Positions 37,703-46,999 of a stretch of DNA of 56,015 bases are shown in pieces; positions within the stretch are counted from its first letter, which is position 1, and each line of letters begins with the position of its first letter. The stretch lies in the NCBI GenBank assembly GCA_934693135.1, contig CAKUVA010000012.1, positions 1 through 56,015 on the forward strand, read 5' to 3'. The notes under the pieces were generated by a model. It worked only from the letters and a program-made list of their open reading frames with translations. It had not been told where the DNA came from and did no database searches. Position numbers and translations under genes: made by a program. This stretch comes from an uncultured Bacteroidales bacterium. Lineage in GTDB: Bacteria > Bacteroidota > Bacteroidia > Bacteroidales > UBA932.

Positions 37703-37724
37703 TACTCCGATCCCCCAATTACGG

Positions 37725-37757
37725 AAAAACCTGGAGGAGGATGTTTAAGCCTCCTCC
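37725..37757 (-). terminator. Terminator overlapping the prfA stop
   Basis: On the reverse strand, GGAGGAGG formed by the last prfA codons (37757-37750) pairs with CCTCCTCC (37740-37733) across the stop codon, followed after three bases by five T. The stem thus lies partly inside the coding sequence. Confidence 0.7.
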
Positions 37758-38845
37758 TCGCCAGCAGCTTTGAGACGCTCAGCGTTCTCGGCTATCTGAA
37801 GCTGATCAATACACTCCTGGATATCGCCATCCATAAAAGCAGGAAGATTATACATTGACCAGTTAATACGATGATCAGTCACACGAGACTGTGGATAATT
37901 GTATGTACGAATCTTCGCTGAACGGTCACCAGTGGACACCATCGTCTTACGCTTGGCAGCGATACCATCAAGATATTTCTGATGCTCCATATTATACAGA
38001 CGAGTACGAAGTTCCTCTAATGCCCTATCAAAGTTCTTCAATTGAGAACGCTCCTCTTGACACTGAACAACAATTCCAGACGGGATATGAGTAAGACGAA
38101 CTGCAGAGTAAGTAGTGTTCACACCCTGCCCACCAGGACCGGAAGAGCAGAAAGTATCCTTACGGATATCATTCATGTCCAAGTCAATGTCAAACTCGTC
38201 TGCCTCCGGGAACACAGCTACTGATGCAGCGGAAGTCTGGATACGCCCCTGTGTCTCGGTCTGAGGCACACGCTGAACACGATGCACTCCAGACTCGTAT
38301 TTCATGGTACCATACACGCCATCAGCACAAGATAACTTGAAAACAATCTGCTTGAAACCTCCTGATGTACCAGGAGCCTGATCGGTCACCTCCAGCTTCC
38401 AACCCTTGCGCTCGGCGAACTTGGAATACATACGGAAAAGGTCTCCGGCAAATATTGCAGCCTCGTCACCACCAGTACCACCACGGATCTCTACCATCGC
38501 ATTCTTGCTATCATCAGGATCTGAAGGTATAAGAAGCAATTTTATGTTCTGCTCCATGTCTGGAAGCTTAGGTTCGATTTCGGCTATCTCCTCACGTGCC
38601 ATATCCTTCAGCTCTTCATCCTTTTCATTGGCCATAATATCTTTGGCGGAAGCAAGCTCCTCTATCATTTTTTTATATTCAAGACCAGCTTTGATGATAG
38701 GCTCAAGTTCCTTGTAGTCTTTATTAAGCTGCACATACTTCTTCATATCCGACATCACTGCCGGATCAGAAAGTTGTTCCTGTAGCGATGCGAATTTGTC
38801 CTGAAGGCTCAAGACCTTTTCGAGCAATGTGTTCTTTTCTGCCAT
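37745..38845 (-). CDS. prfA: Peptide chain release factor 1
   Basis: A 366-residue class I release factor with the GGQ loop in [11 protein letters not shown] (about 230-240) that triggers peptide release, and [20 protein letters not shown] just before it, typical of RF1. RF1 reads UAA and UAG. The C-terminus is acidic (GEEEA), encoded by the repeated GAG codons that also form the terminator stem. Normal length. No prmC methyltransferase is adjacent. Confidence 0.93.
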   Translation of the reverse strand: MAEKNTLLEKVLSLQDKFASLQEQLSDPAVMSDMKKYVQLNKDYKELEPIIKAGLEYKKMIEELASAKDIMANEKDEELKDMAREEIAEIEPKLPDMEQNIKLLLIPSDPDDSKNAMVEIRGGTGGDEAAIFAGDLFRMYSKFAERKGWKLEVTDQAPGTSGGFKQIVFKLSCADGVYGTMKYESGVHRVQRVPQTETQGRIQTSAASVAVFPEADEFDIDLDMNDIRKDTFCSSGPGGQGVNTTYSAVRLTHIPSGIVVQCQEERSQLKNFDRALEELRTRLYNMEHQKYLDGIAAKRKTMVSTGDRSAKIRTYNYPQSRVTDHRINWSMYNLPAFMDGDIQECIDQLQIAENAERLKAAGEEEA

Positions 38846-38902
38846 ATACTAATATTTTCGTTTTCATTTAATTTTGAGACTTTTAATCATAGTCTCACAA
38901 CA

Positions 38903-40021
38903 TTATATTGACTTCACGTAGCAACGGCGGCGCATGAACAGCTCGTGCTCATACTTACCCCAGACATTGACCGCGCTGTTCGTTTCAATCTGAGGGTTAG
39001 ATATCGCATACACTGTCCTGGCTTTCTTATACTTCGCGGCCATTGAGCAATGGAATATCGCGCTCACGCCCTTGTTCTGCCACTGAGGCACTGCCCCGTT
39101 AAGCATCAAGTCCACCACCTCGTAGTTATTTATCGCCCTCAACAGATGAAACCATCCGAACGGGAAAAGATGTCCCTTTGCCTTTTGCAATGCTTTAGAT
39201 ATGCTCGGGAATGCAATTCCGAAAGCAACAAGTTCATTATTTTCATCTAAAACTATGCTGCTGACCTTATCCGAGATGAACGGCATGGAGACCTTGGCCT
39301 CATGAGCAATCTCCTTGTCTGTGAACGGTATGAAGTTATAAACCGCTGTCGCGAAGCTCTCATTATAGACCTTGAAGAAATACTTCACCATCTCCTTATC
39401 TTTCTTAAGCTTGCTGAGAAGCCCCTCATGAAGGTTATATCTCTCCTTGAGCATCCCTGCTATTCTGGTCATCTTCTCCTGGACGCCCTGCGATGCATCC
39501 ATCTTGTACTGGAGCCAATCGCATTCCTTCTCATACCCGAGAGCTGTCACAAGATCATTGTAATATGGGAAATTGTATAAGCAATTGAACGGAGGAATAT
39601 TGTCAAATCCCTCTACCAGCATTCCTTGCTTTCCCAAAGTATTATAATAAAGAGGACCATGAATCTCATTCATCCCTTTCTCTTTCGCCCACGCTTCTGC
39701 AGTCCCTATGAGAAGTTTTGCGACCTCTATGTCATTTATCGTATCAAACCAGCCGAAACGAGCCCTCTTCTTGCCATACAATTCATTATAGCGAGGATTT
39801 ATCATCGCACAAATCCTACCAACAACTTTGTTGCCTTCTGTTACAATCCATAATTTATGCTGACAATAATCCAATGCCGGATCTTTCGTCAGACTAAAAA
39901 TCTGATCTGAATGGAGAGCCGGTACATATTGCTTGCAATCCTTGTACAGATCATCTGGAAATTTTATAAATCTCCTAAGGTCTCTTTTTCCGATAACCTC
40001 AACGATATTATATTTCGCCAT
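38903..40021 (-). CDS. GNAT-fold protein of unknown function
   Basis: The start is taken at MAKYNIVEVIG (40021). The 372-residue protein appears to have a GNAT-like fold: LWIVTEGNKVVGRICAMI is a typical beta-strand/acetyl-CoA region, and AKLLIGTAEAWAKEKGMNEIHGP follows the pattern of the second half. A second domain occupies about 180-372. Similar long GNAT-related proteins are widespread in Bacteroidota without known substrates. It is a single gene; an inverted repeat lies 31 bases upstream of its start (40052-40096). Confidence 0.65.
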   Translation of the reverse strand: MAKYNIVEVIGKRDLRRFIKFPDDLYKDCKQYVPALHSDQIFSLTKDPALDYCQHKLWIVTEGNKVVGRICAMINPRYNELYGKKRARFGWFDTINDIEVAKLLIGTAEAWAKEKGMNEIHGPLYYNTLGKQGMLVEGFDNIPPFNCLYNFPYYNDLVTALGYEKECDWLQYKMDASQGVQEKMTRIAGMLKERYNLHEGLLSKLKKDKEMVKYFFKVYNESFATAVYNFIPFTDKEIAHEAKVSMPFISDKVSSIVLDENNELVAFGIAFPSISKALQKAKGHLFPFGWFHLLRAINNYEVVDLMLNGAVPQWQNKGVSAIFHCSMAAKYKKARTVYAISNPQIETNSAVNVWGKYEHELFMRRRCYVKSI

Positions 40022-40051
40022 ATCTCTGGTTTTAGTACAATGCACCGCTTA

Positions 40052-40096
40052 AGAAATTGTTTTGAGGGTTATTCAACAGAAATTCAAACAATTTCT
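40052..40096. repeat. Inverted repeat upstream of the GNAT-like gene
   Basis: AGAAATTGTTT (40052-40062) and AAACAATTTCT (40086-40096) form perfect 11-bp arms around a 23-base spacer. The arm resembles that of the larger element at 49920-49991 (shared AGAA..TGTTTTGA). Confidence 0.65.
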
Positions 40097-40213
40097 AAAG
40101 TGCAGTCTGCAAATTTAACAAATATTTGGCGAATTATGAAAACAGGCTTGATTTTTGCCATTTGGCAGAGTCAAAAAAACAAGTTCAACATTACAACAAA
40201 GTATTTTTAAGAC

Positions 40214-40633
40214 ATGAAAAGATTCATTATTTCAGCCATATTAACATGTATGGCGACATTGGTATTCGCTCAAACAACTGATGGAGATAAAATTTTAGGA
40301 ACGTATATGTCTGAAAACAAGACTGGTAAAGTCCAAGTAACCAAACAGAATGGCAAATACATTGGCACACTTGTTTGGACTAGCATTGAAGGAGCAAAAG
40401 ATGAAAAAAATCCCGATTCATCATTAAAGACAAGGACATTGAAAGGGAGCGTCATACTCAAAGACATGTCTTACGTCGATAGTGTTTGGAAAAACGGAAC
40501 AATATATGACCCGGAAAGCGGAAACACTTATAAAGCAACAATAAAAATCAAACCTGATGGGAATCTGACCTTAAGAGGCTATATTGGTGTACCAGCACTC
40601 GGAAGGAACTCCACCTGGACAAGGACAAAATAG
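40214..40633 (+). CDS. Exported DUF2147 family protein
   Basis: The 139-residue protein has a signal peptide (about 1-20, ending VFAQ) and a DUF2147 domain: ILGTYMSENKTGKVQV near the start, KGSVILKDM, and the C-terminal LTLRGYIGVPALGRNSTWTR, all family hallmarks. It is likely a small periplasmic beta-barrel of unknown function. It stands alone and its stop is 5 bases from the convergent mazG stop. Confidence 0.82.
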   Translation: MKRFIISAILTCMATLVFAQTTDGDKILGTYMSENKTGKVQVTKQNGKYIGTLVWTSIEGAKDEKNPDSSLKTRTLKGSVILKDMSYVDSVWKNGTIYDPESGNTYKATIKIKPDGNLTLRGYIGVPALGRNSTWTRTK

Positions 40634-40638
40634 TTATG

Positions 40639-41493
40639 TCATAATCCTTTGGACTTGGCTTCATTCCAAATGGCATCCATTTGAGATAAAGTCATGTCCT
40701 TAAGGTTATGTCCTTGGCGAATAGTTTTCTCCTCCAGATATGTAAAGCGCCTTCTAAATTTGTCACAAGCACGATTTAGGGCTGTATCGGGATTAAGTCC
40801 ATACAATCTGGCAGCATTGACGACAGAGAATAAGAAATCTCCAAGTTCCTCTTCTGCACGATCTCGCGCTGAACCAGGTATCGGAGTCATTGTATACCCA
40901 GCAGGAACATTGTCCCCCATCCCCTCTTCCAAAGCCATCGCATCCAGCTCAGATTGAAATTCACTTTGTTCTTCTTTCACCTTATCCCACACCATGGAAG
41001 GACTCTCCCAGTCAAAACCGACACCACGAGCTTTATCTTGCATCGAATATGCTTTCAATATTGGCGGTAAAGAATCAGGTACGCCTGAAAGGATGCGTTT
41101 ATTTCCACCTTTTTCTTTCATTTTCATCATCTCCCAGTTTTCAGAAACTTGTTCAGCATCAGATGCTTTTGTATCTGAAAAAACATGAGGATGACGAAAA
41201 ATCATCTTCTCGCACAAACGCTCCATAACATCAAACACATCGAACTTTCCCTGCTCGTCGGCAATCTTAGAATAAAACACGACATGAAGAAGAATATCAC
41301 CAATTTCTTTTTCGACATCATTGTCTGATTTCTTCATCACTGCATCACTCAGTTCATACACTTCTTCAATAGTCATAGAACGCAACGTATCCCATGTTTG
41401 CGCTCCATTCCACGGGCACCTAACCCTCAATTTATCCATAATATCCAAGACCCTGCCGAATTGAGCCATCTTTTCTTCTCTTGTATGCTTCAT
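40639..41493 (-). CDS. mazG: Nucleoside triphosphate pyrophosphohydrolase MazG
   Basis: The start MKHTREEKMAQFGR (41493) is preferred; further Met codons exist upstream at 41499 and downstream at 41470. The 284-residue protein has two MazG domains. The first contains RCPWNGAQTWDTLRSMTIEEVYEL and EIGDILLHVVFYS, with the Glu/Asp metal site ExxE...ExxD. The second contains RAEEELGDFLFSVVNAARL. It hydrolyses NTPs to NMP and pyrophosphate, clearing damaged nucleotides or tuning (p)ppGpp. It diverges from the CoA-transferase gene. Confidence 0.93.
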   Translation of the reverse strand: MKHTREEKMAQFGRVLDIMDKLRVRCPWNGAQTWDTLRSMTIEEVYELSDAVMKKSDNDVEKEIGDILLHVVFYSKIADEQGKFDVFDVMERLCEKMIFRHPHVFSDTKASDAEQVSENWEMMKMKEKGGNKRILSGVPDSLPPILKAYSMQDKARGVGFDWESPSMVWDKVKEEQSEFQSELDAMALEEGMGDNVPAGYTMTPIPGSARDRAEEELGDFLFSVVNAARLYGLNPDTALNRACDKFRRRFTYLEEKTIRQGHNLKDMTLSQMDAIWNEAKSKGL

Positions 41494-41554
41494 CTTCATC
41501 AATGTTACCGAGCGAATTTACTAAATATATTAATGAAAAAGAAACACAGCACTT

Positions 41555-41582
41555 TTTATTTACAGAAAAAGGCTTAACTTTG
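41555..41582 (+). promoter_or_regulatory. Promoter of the CoA-transferase gene
   Basis: TTTA (41555-41558) and TAACTTTG (41575-41582) are 16 bases apart, slightly short of the usual spacing, 42 bases before the chosen start codon. Confidence 0.5.
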
Positions 41583-41624
41583 AAAATTGTTAACATAGAC
41601 AACCACGTTTACTTACAAATCAAT

Positions 41625-42926
41625 ATGAAACACCCAATATACGTTACAGCAGATGATGCAGTAAAAGCAGTCAAGACAGGAGATCATATACATTTAAGCA
41701 GTGTTGCAAGTGTTCCGCATGTACTCATTAAGGCTTTATGCAGGAGAGCTGACAACGGAGAAGTGCATGACTTGCATTTCCATCATTTCCACACTGAAGG
41801 GCCTGCGCCATATTCGGATCCAATATATGAGGGAATTTTCTTTGACCAGGGATTCTTTATAGGACCTAACGTTCGAGCCAATGTTAATACAGGATATGCT
41901 GATTATCTCCCAGTACATCTCGGAGAGTCCCAAAAACTCTACCGTAACGGAGCACTCAAATGTGACGTTGCTATGGTTCAAGTATCGTTGCCAGACGAAA
42001 ATGGAATGTTCTCTCTTGGCACCTCCGTAGACTGTTCTCTCGCAGCCGTTGAAAGCGCCAAGACAGTAATTGCCGTTGTCAATGAAAATGTACCGTTCGC
42101 ATTTGGAGACCTTATACGTCCAGAGCTTATCGACTATCTTGTGAAAGATAATACACCTTTGGTCACCAAAGATTTCGCCGAGCCAAACGAAACGGAGAAA
42201 CTCATCGGAAAGAACTGCGCCGAGCTCGTACCTGACGGAGCATGCCTACAGATGGGAATCGGTGCCTTGCCAAATGCTTTGGCAGCAGCTCTCACAGATC
42301 ATCAGAATCTCGGACTGCATACAGAAATGTTTGCTGATGGAATTCTTAAACTCATAAAAAAAGGAGTTATCAACGGACGTCATAAAAAAATAGATACAGG
42401 CAAAGTCGTAGCCTCATTCCTTCTCGGATCAGAAGAAGTGTACAAATTTATTAACCATAACCCTGATGTACTGATGAAAGATATCAAGTACACAAACGAT
42501 CCGTGGGTAATATCTCAGAATCCTTGCATGATGGCTATTAACTCTGCAACTGAAGTCGATCTCACAGGACAGATAAGCGCAGATTCAATCGGAACAAGAA
42601 TATTTTCAGGAACAGGAGGACAGGTAGATTTTGTTAAAGGGGCCACAATGTCGGAGGGCGGAAAATCCGTAACAGCTTTTGCTTCAAGGACAAACAAAGG
42701 CATGACAAAGATTGTTCCAACTCTCAAGAATGGAGCCGGAGTTGTTACACCTCGTGCAGATGCTCACTGGATTGTAACCGAGTATGGTGCAGTAGACCTC
42801 TATGGAAAATCTCTTCAAGAACGAGCTAAACTTCTTATCAGCATTGCACATCCTGACGACAGAAACGAACTTGATCGCGCTGCATTCGAGAGATTCGGTC
42901 CTCATTATCATAATTTCAGCATATAA
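41625..42926 (+). CDS. Acetyl-CoA hydrolase/transferase family CoA-transferase
   Basis: The 433-residue product starts at MKHPIYVTADDAV; the frame extends upstream only across the promoter. It belongs to the family of 4-hydroxybutyrate and butyryl-CoA:acetate CoA-transferases: LQMGIGALPNAL (about 208-219), the catalytic Glu234 in LGLHTEMF, FSGTGGQVDFVKGA and TPRADAHWIVTEYGAVDLYG. It probably moves CoA between acyl-CoA and acetate in fermentation, but the acyl group is not deducible from sequence. It is followed after 19 bases by ettA, so the two may share a transcript. Confidence 0.85.
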   Translation: MKHPIYVTADDAVKAVKTGDHIHLSSVASVPHVLIKALCRRADNGEVHDLHFHHFHTEGPAPYSDPIYEGIFFDQGFFIGPNVRANVNTGYADYLPVHLGESQKLYRNGALKCDVAMVQVSLPDENGMFSLGTSVDCSLAAVESAKTVIAVVNENVPFAFGDLIRPELIDYLVKDNTPLVTKDFAEPNETEKLIGKNCAELVPDGACLQMGIGALPNALAAALTDHQNLGLHTEMFADGILKLIKKGVINGRHKKIDTGKVVASFLLGSEEVYKFINHNPDVLMKDIKYTNDPWVISQNPCMMAINSATEVDLTGQISADSIGTRIFSGTGGQVDFVKGATMSEGGKSVTAFASRTNKGMTKIVPTLKNGAGVVTPRADAHWIVTEYGAVDLYGKSLQERAKLLISIAHPDDRNELDRAAFERFGPHYHNFSI

Positions 42927-42945
42927 AAAAATACAAAACCATAAA

Positions 42946-44622
42946 ATGGCAGACGAAAAGATCATATTTTCCATGAACAGGGTAGGAAAAACCCTACCAT
43001 CAAGCAATCGAGTAATACTAAAGGACATTTGTCTATCATTCTTTTACGGTGCTAAAATAGGCATAATCGGTCTCAATGGCTCAGGTAAATCCACATTGAT
43101 GAAAATCATTGCAGGAGTAGAACCGAGCTATCAGGGCGAAGTTGTTTGGGCACCAGGATATAGTGTCGGCTACCTTGAGCAGGAGCCAAAGATGGACCCA
43201 GACAAGACTGTACTAGAGGTCGTGCAGGAAGGTGTACAGGAAATAATGGACGTGCTCAAGGAATACGAAGAAGTAAACCTAAAGTTTTGTGAACCTATGA
43301 GTGACGATGACATGAACAAACTCATAGAAAGACAGGGCGAACTGACAGAGAAAATAGAGCATTGCGGAGGATGGGAAATTGATGCTAAGCTTGAAAGAGC
43401 AATGGATGCGCTCCAATGTCCTCCCGCAGATGCAAAAATAGCAACATTGAGTGGAGGTGAAAGACGTAGAGTAGCATTATGCAGGCTTCTTCTCCAGCAA
43501 CCAGACGTACTTCTTCTCGATGAACCAACCAACCATCTTGATACAGAAAGCATCCAGTGGTTAGAAGCACATCTTCAACAGTATAAGGGAACAGTTATAG
43601 CCGTCACACACGACAGATATTTTCTCGACGACGTAGCAGGATGGATCTTGGAACTCGACCGCGGAGAAGGCATTCCATGGAAAGGCAATTATTCTTCATG
43701 GCTAGAACAGAAAACTAAACGCCTTGAGATGGAGGAGAAACAGGAAAGCAAGCGCAGAAAGACATTGGAAAGAGAATTGGAATGGGTTAGAATGGCACCA
43801 AAGGCTAGACACGCAAAGTCAAAAGCTAGACTTGGAGCTTATGAGAAACTCGCTAACCAAGATGGTAAAGAGAAGGAAGCTAACCTCGAAATCTATATTC
43901 CAGATGGGCCTAAACTTGGAAACAAGGTTATTCAGTTCAATGATGTTTCCAAAGCTTATGGAGACAAGCTGCTGTTCGAACATCTTTCATTTGTACTTCC
44001 ACCTGCAGGCATTGTCGGAGTAATCGGGCCCAATGGTGCTGGAAAGACTACACTTTTCCGTCTTATAATGGGACTGGAACAGCCTGACCAAGGAGACATC
44101 ACTATTGGGGAAACAGTGAAACTCGCATATGTGGATCAGCAGCATAAAAACATCGACCCAGACAAAACAGTATTCCAAACAATTGCTAATGGTTCAGACT
44201 GGATTAGGCTAGGCAAGAAGGATGTCAACGCGCGTGCATACGTCTCACGTTTCAATTTCACAGGATCAGATCAAGAAAAGCTCTGCGGAGTGCTCTCCGG
44301 TGGTGAAAGGAACAGGCTTCATCTCGCATTGACTCTAAAAGATGAAGGCAATGTTCTTCTACTCGATGAACCTACGAATGATGTAGATGTCAATACAATA
44401 CGTGCTTTAGAAGAAGGACTCGAGAACTTCGCAGGATGCGCCGTGGTCATTTCACACGACCGTTGGTTTCTTGATCGTATTGCCACGCATATTTTGGCTT
44501 TCGAGGGAGATTCTCAGGTTTACTTTTTCGAAGGATCTTATTCCGAATACGAGGAAAATAAGAAGAAACGTCTCGGAGACGAAGAGCCAAAGCGCTTCAA
44601 GTACAAGAAGCTCATGGAATAA
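42946..44622 (+). CDS. ettA: ABC-F ATPase, energy-dependent translational throttle
   Basis: The start MADEKIIFSMNRVGK gives 558 residues, the normal EttA length. Two ABC domains are fused: Walker A GLNGSGKS (42-49) with LSGGERRRVAL and LLDEPTNHLD, then GPNGAGKT with LSGGERNRLHL and LLDEPTNDVD. The linker between them (about 245-315, ELEWVRMAPKARHAKSKARL) is the ABC-F P-site tRNA interaction motif of EttA. There are no membrane segments. EttA binds the ribosomal E site and gates early elongation according to ATP level. It ends with a clear terminator. Confidence 0.93.
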   Translation: MADEKIIFSMNRVGKTLPSSNRVILKDICLSFFYGAKIGIIGLNGSGKSTLMKIIAGVEPSYQGEVVWAPGYSVGYLEQEPKMDPDKTVLEVVQEGVQEIMDVLKEYEEVNLKFCEPMSDDDMNKLIERQGELTEKIEHCGGWEIDAKLERAMDALQCPPADAKIATLSGGERRRVALCRLLLQQPDVLLLDEPTNHLDTESIQWLEAHLQQYKGTVIAVTHDRYFLDDVAGWILELDRGEGIPWKGNYSSWLEQKTKRLEMEEKQESKRRKTLERELEWVRMAPKARHAKSKARLGAYEKLANQDGKEKEANLEIYIPDGPKLGNKVIQFNDVSKAYGDKLLFEHLSFVLPPAGIVGVIGPNGAGKTTLFRLIMGLEQPDQGDITIGETVKLAYVDQQHKNIDPDKTVFQTIANGSDWIRLGKKDVNARAYVSRFNFTGSDQEKLCGVLSGGERNRLHLALTLKDEGNVLLLDEPTNDVDVNTIRALEEGLENFAGCAVVISHDRWFLDRIATHILAFEGDSQVYFFEGSYSEYEENKKKRLGDEEPKRFKYKKLME

Positions 44623-44652
44623 AAAAAGAGACTGGTCAGTCTCTTTTTTTTT
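44621..44652 (+). terminator. Terminator after ettA
   Basis: GAGACT (44628-44633) pairs with AGTCTC (44638-44643) around a 4-base loop, with seven A before and nine T after; it overlaps the ettA stop codon. The remaining 44653-44772 shows nothing I recognise. Confidence 0.85.
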
Positions 44653-44772
44653 ATCATTAGATAGATTTAGTAACCTTCAAAAAATAACCTGCATCATCTA
44701 AAGGAATCTTTTCGGTCTATATTCTCTTAATCTGAGACAACTTATTTTTTCATGTAACTTATTCGCAACAGC

Positions 44773-46074
44773 TTATGAGAATAAATCTATTCCCTTAGAA
44801 GTCATAATCTGCTGAAGATGTCTCACATCGAGAGTCCGAGGGCTACAATTTTCCATAGCACAAAGCGAGGCAGCTATTCCCACAGCTTCTCCCATTGCCA
44901 TACATATGGACATTACACGATAAGATGCATGTGCACGATGTGTTCCGGAAATACAACGGCCAGCAACGAACAAATTCTCTAATTTTCTCGGAATAAAACA
45001 CCTATACGGAAGATCATATGGTTTCACATATTGAATCCTCGATTCTGCTTGCCCTGCACCAGCCGGATTATGAATATCCACTATAAACTCAGCCTTATGA
45101 ACTATCACGTCATCAAAACGTTTTCCTGCCGCAAGTTCCTCTGCAGTAATAACATAATCTCCCATAACACGTCGAGTTTCTCGAACACCTGTCGTCGTTC
45201 CACTTGACTTACAACGACAATTCTCATACCCAGGAAGATTCTTATGAAAGAAGTCTAACAAAAGCTCAATCTGGCGACGAAGTTCCAAATCAGCCTTAAA
45301 TACAGTAGCAGTCTTGGTTATGTCTACACCATTAACTTGAGTTGTATTTACCTGACGCTCGCCCTTATTAACAGTAGGATGAAGACGCACAGCAGCAAGA
45401 TTCGAAGGAAGTTTTCCTTCATCTGCACATCGCTTGCAAAAGTCCAAAAAACGCTCGTCTCCAAGTTTAACATCATCAACATCACCAATACATATCACCC
45501 CTTTTTCCTCATCCACACCATCTATAGTAAATTCCAATGATACAGGCTGCATAAGGCCATCATCCCTACCCTTTTCAATATCTGCACCTGCAAGGTATGA
45601 AACAACCGCATCACCTGTTGCATCAATAACGATTCGTGACATAATTGCGAAATGTCCCTCACTTGTTGCAAGTATCAGTCCTTTCACAACATTCCCTTCC
45701 TTTATGACATCATAAACAGAACTCTGAAGATATACATCAATATTCTCATGGTTAACGAACTCAGCAAGAATAAGTTTAGCATGTTCAAAATCATGAGCCT
45801 TACCGGTTTCGCCTATCATATCATTATCTGGAATACCAAGTAATTTTACAAGTTCATCACGCATAGTGCCTCTGCCTACCATTCCTAAAACAGGACCGAC
45901 ATATCCGGCAGTAAGGTTTCCTCCGACAACGCCATAACGCTCCACAAGAGCAACTTTAGAGCCATTACGAGCAGCCGCTACAGCAGCACATATACCAGCT
46001 GGTCCAGCACCTGCGACAATCACATCGTAATTTGCCTTTACCTCAATCTCTTTTTCGTAATGAATTGATGACAT
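44773..46074 (-). CDS. FAD-dependent oxidoreductase (FAD_oxidored family)
   Basis: The 433-residue protein has an N-terminal dinucleotide-binding motif VAGAGPAGICAAVAAARNG (about 21-39), then GGNLTAGYVGPVLGM. IDATGDAVVSYLAGAD and the C-terminal NLFVAGRCISGTHRAHASYRVM are typical of PF12831 oxidoreductases, which act on unknown substrates, often beside sugar or glycan genes. No signal peptide is seen, so it is cytosolic. It lies downstream of the two tRNA-Lys genes but is separated from them by a terminator. Confidence 0.82.
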   Translation of the reverse strand: MSSIHYEKEIEVKANYDVIVAGAGPAGICAAVAAARNGSKVALVERYGVVGGNLTAGYVGPVLGMVGRGTMRDELVKLLGIPDNDMIGETGKAHDFEHAKLILAEFVNHENIDVYLQSSVYDVIKEGNVVKGLILATSEGHFAIMSRIVIDATGDAVVSYLAGADIEKGRDDGLMQPVSLEFTIDGVDEEKGVICIGDVDDVKLGDERFLDFCKRCADEGKLPSNLAAVRLHPTVNKGERQVNTTQVNGVDITKTATVFKADLELRRQIELLLDFFHKNLPGYENCRCKSSGTTTGVRETRRVMGDYVITAEELAAGKRFDDVIVHKAEFIVDIHNPAGAGQAESRIQYVKPYDLPYRCFIPRKLENLFVAGRCISGTHRAHASYRVMSICMAMGEAVGIAASLCAMENCSPRTLDVRHLQQIMTSKGIDLFS

Positions 46075-46116
46075 AGAAAGAATAGAAAGATTTAGTATTT
46101 CAAAAAAACTTCTTAT

Positions 46117-46150
46117 AAAAAAAACGGAAACCTTACGATTTCCGTTTTTT
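46117..46150 (-). terminator. Terminator of the tRNA-Lys operon
   Basis: AAAACGGAAA (46121-46130) and TTTCCGTTTT (46139-46148) form a 10-bp stem. On the reverse strand it is followed by a T run (complement of A at 46117-46124). It lies just downstream of the tRNA pair. Confidence 0.8.
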
Positions 46151-46151
46151 G

Positions 46152-46224
46152 TGCTCCCTTAGGGGCTCGAACCCTAGACCCCAACATTAAGAGTGTCGTG
46201 CTCTACCAACTGAGCTAAGGAAGC
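46152..46224 (-). tRNA. tRNA-Lys (anticodon CUU), second copy
   Basis: All 73 bases are identical to the tRNA at 1489-1561, including the CTCTTAA anticodon loop (anticodon CUU). It is the second gene of a two-tRNA transcript with tRNA-Lys(UUU) 10 bases upstream. CCA is not encoded. Confidence 0.95.
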
Positions 46225-46234
46225 AATATTTTCG

Positions 46235-46307
46235 TGATCCGTTCGGGGCTCGAACCCGAGACCCCAACATTAAAAGTGTTGTGCTCTACCAACTGAGCTA
46301 ACGAATC
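46235..46307 (-). tRNA. tRNA-Lys (anticodon UUU)
   Basis: The reverse strand folds as a cloverleaf: acceptor GATTCGT/ACGGATC (one G-T pair), D arm GCTC/GAGC, anticodon stem ACAACA-type with loop CTTTTAA, and T loop TTCGAGC. Anticodon UUU reads AAA/AAG lysine. CCA is not encoded. Confidence 0.95.
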
Positions 46308-46341
46308 TCTCCAAAATCCCGTCATTTTCCAAACGGGATTG

Positions 46342-46372
46342 CAAAGGTAGGCATTATTTCTGAATTTGCAAA
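46342..46372 (-). promoter_or_regulatory. Consensus promoter of the tRNA-Lys operon
   Basis: On the reverse strand, TTTG (46369-46372) and TACCTTTG (46342-46349) are exactly 19 bases apart. The predicted start lies near 46335, at the edge of a perfect 8-bp inverted repeat (AATCCCGT 46315-46322, ACGGGATT 46333-46340) that would form a hairpin at the 5' end of the precursor. Confidence 0.75.
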
Positions 46373-46432
46373 CTTTTCATGAACTTTTTTCTCAGTTTTT
46401 CCTATTTTTGCACAAGAGAAAGAAAAAAGATA

Positions 46433-46999
46433 ATGATAATAACAATTGCTAGACAATGCGGATGCGGGGCTCTGCATGTCGGGGAGATTCTTGCAAAGCG
46501 CTATGGCGTACCGCTTTATACCAGAAGAAGCCTGATGGAGATGGCTCAGAGGAAAGGAATGCAGGAGGAGATGGACAGTTTTTTCGAGGAAAGGCCTGTG
46601 GACGACCTTATGGAGGCCATAACGGACTACGCTTATGAGCGCAGGGCTGTGATGGACAAGTTCCGCAAGGCTTTCTCCGGAATGATAGGTAACCAGGACT
46701 GCATCGTCATAGGAAGATGTGGAAACTACATATTCAAGGACAGAAGGGACCTTGTGTCTGTATTCCTGCATGGGGACATTGACCTGAGAATCTCGAACAT
46801 CGAGCGCGAGGAACATCTTGGACGCCGTGAGGCGGAGGAATTTGTAAGGCGCACTGACGACTGCCGTGTCTCGTACCATAAGTTCTACACCGGGCTGACA
46901 TGGGGCAATGCCCCTGATTATGACATCTGCATTGACCTTTGTAGTATTGGTGCGGAGAAGACCGCAAAGATGATTGAAGAATACATTGGATTACTATGA
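46433..46999 (+). CDS. Cytidylate kinase-like family protein
   Basis: The start MIITIARQCGCGALHVGEIL (46433) follows a purine-rich stretch; the frame extends upstream but only over the promoter (TATTTTTG, 46403-46410). The 188-residue protein matches the cytidylate-kinase-like family (PF13189): ITIARQ, a modified P-loop QCGCGALHVG where GSGG is usual, CIVIGRCGNYI, and FLHGDIDLRISNI. The substrate is unknown; these proteins are not the essential CMP kinase. Its stop overlaps lrgA by 4 bases, tying it to that membrane pair. GC content rises from here on. Confidence 0.78.
   Translation: MIITIARQCGCGALHVGEILAKRYGVPLYTRRSLMEMAQRKGMQEEMDSFFEERPVDDLMEAITDYAYERRAVMDKFRKAFSGMIGNQDCIVIGRCGNYIFKDRRDLVSVFLHGDIDLRISNIEREEHLGRREAEEFVRRTDDCRVSYHKFYTGLTWGNAPDYDICIDLCSIGAEKTAKMIEEYIGLL

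Noticed and set aside
37538..37858. Open reading frame of 106 codons across the tandem repeat
   Set aside because: It runs through both repeat copies in different registers and into the antisense of prfA, and has no protein-like composition.
1489..46224. The two identical tRNA-Lys(CUU) genes as att sites of a 45-kb island
   Set aside because: The interval is filled with core housekeeping genes (leuS, gyrA, dnaK, fab, prfA) and has no integrase; duplicate tRNA genes explain it.
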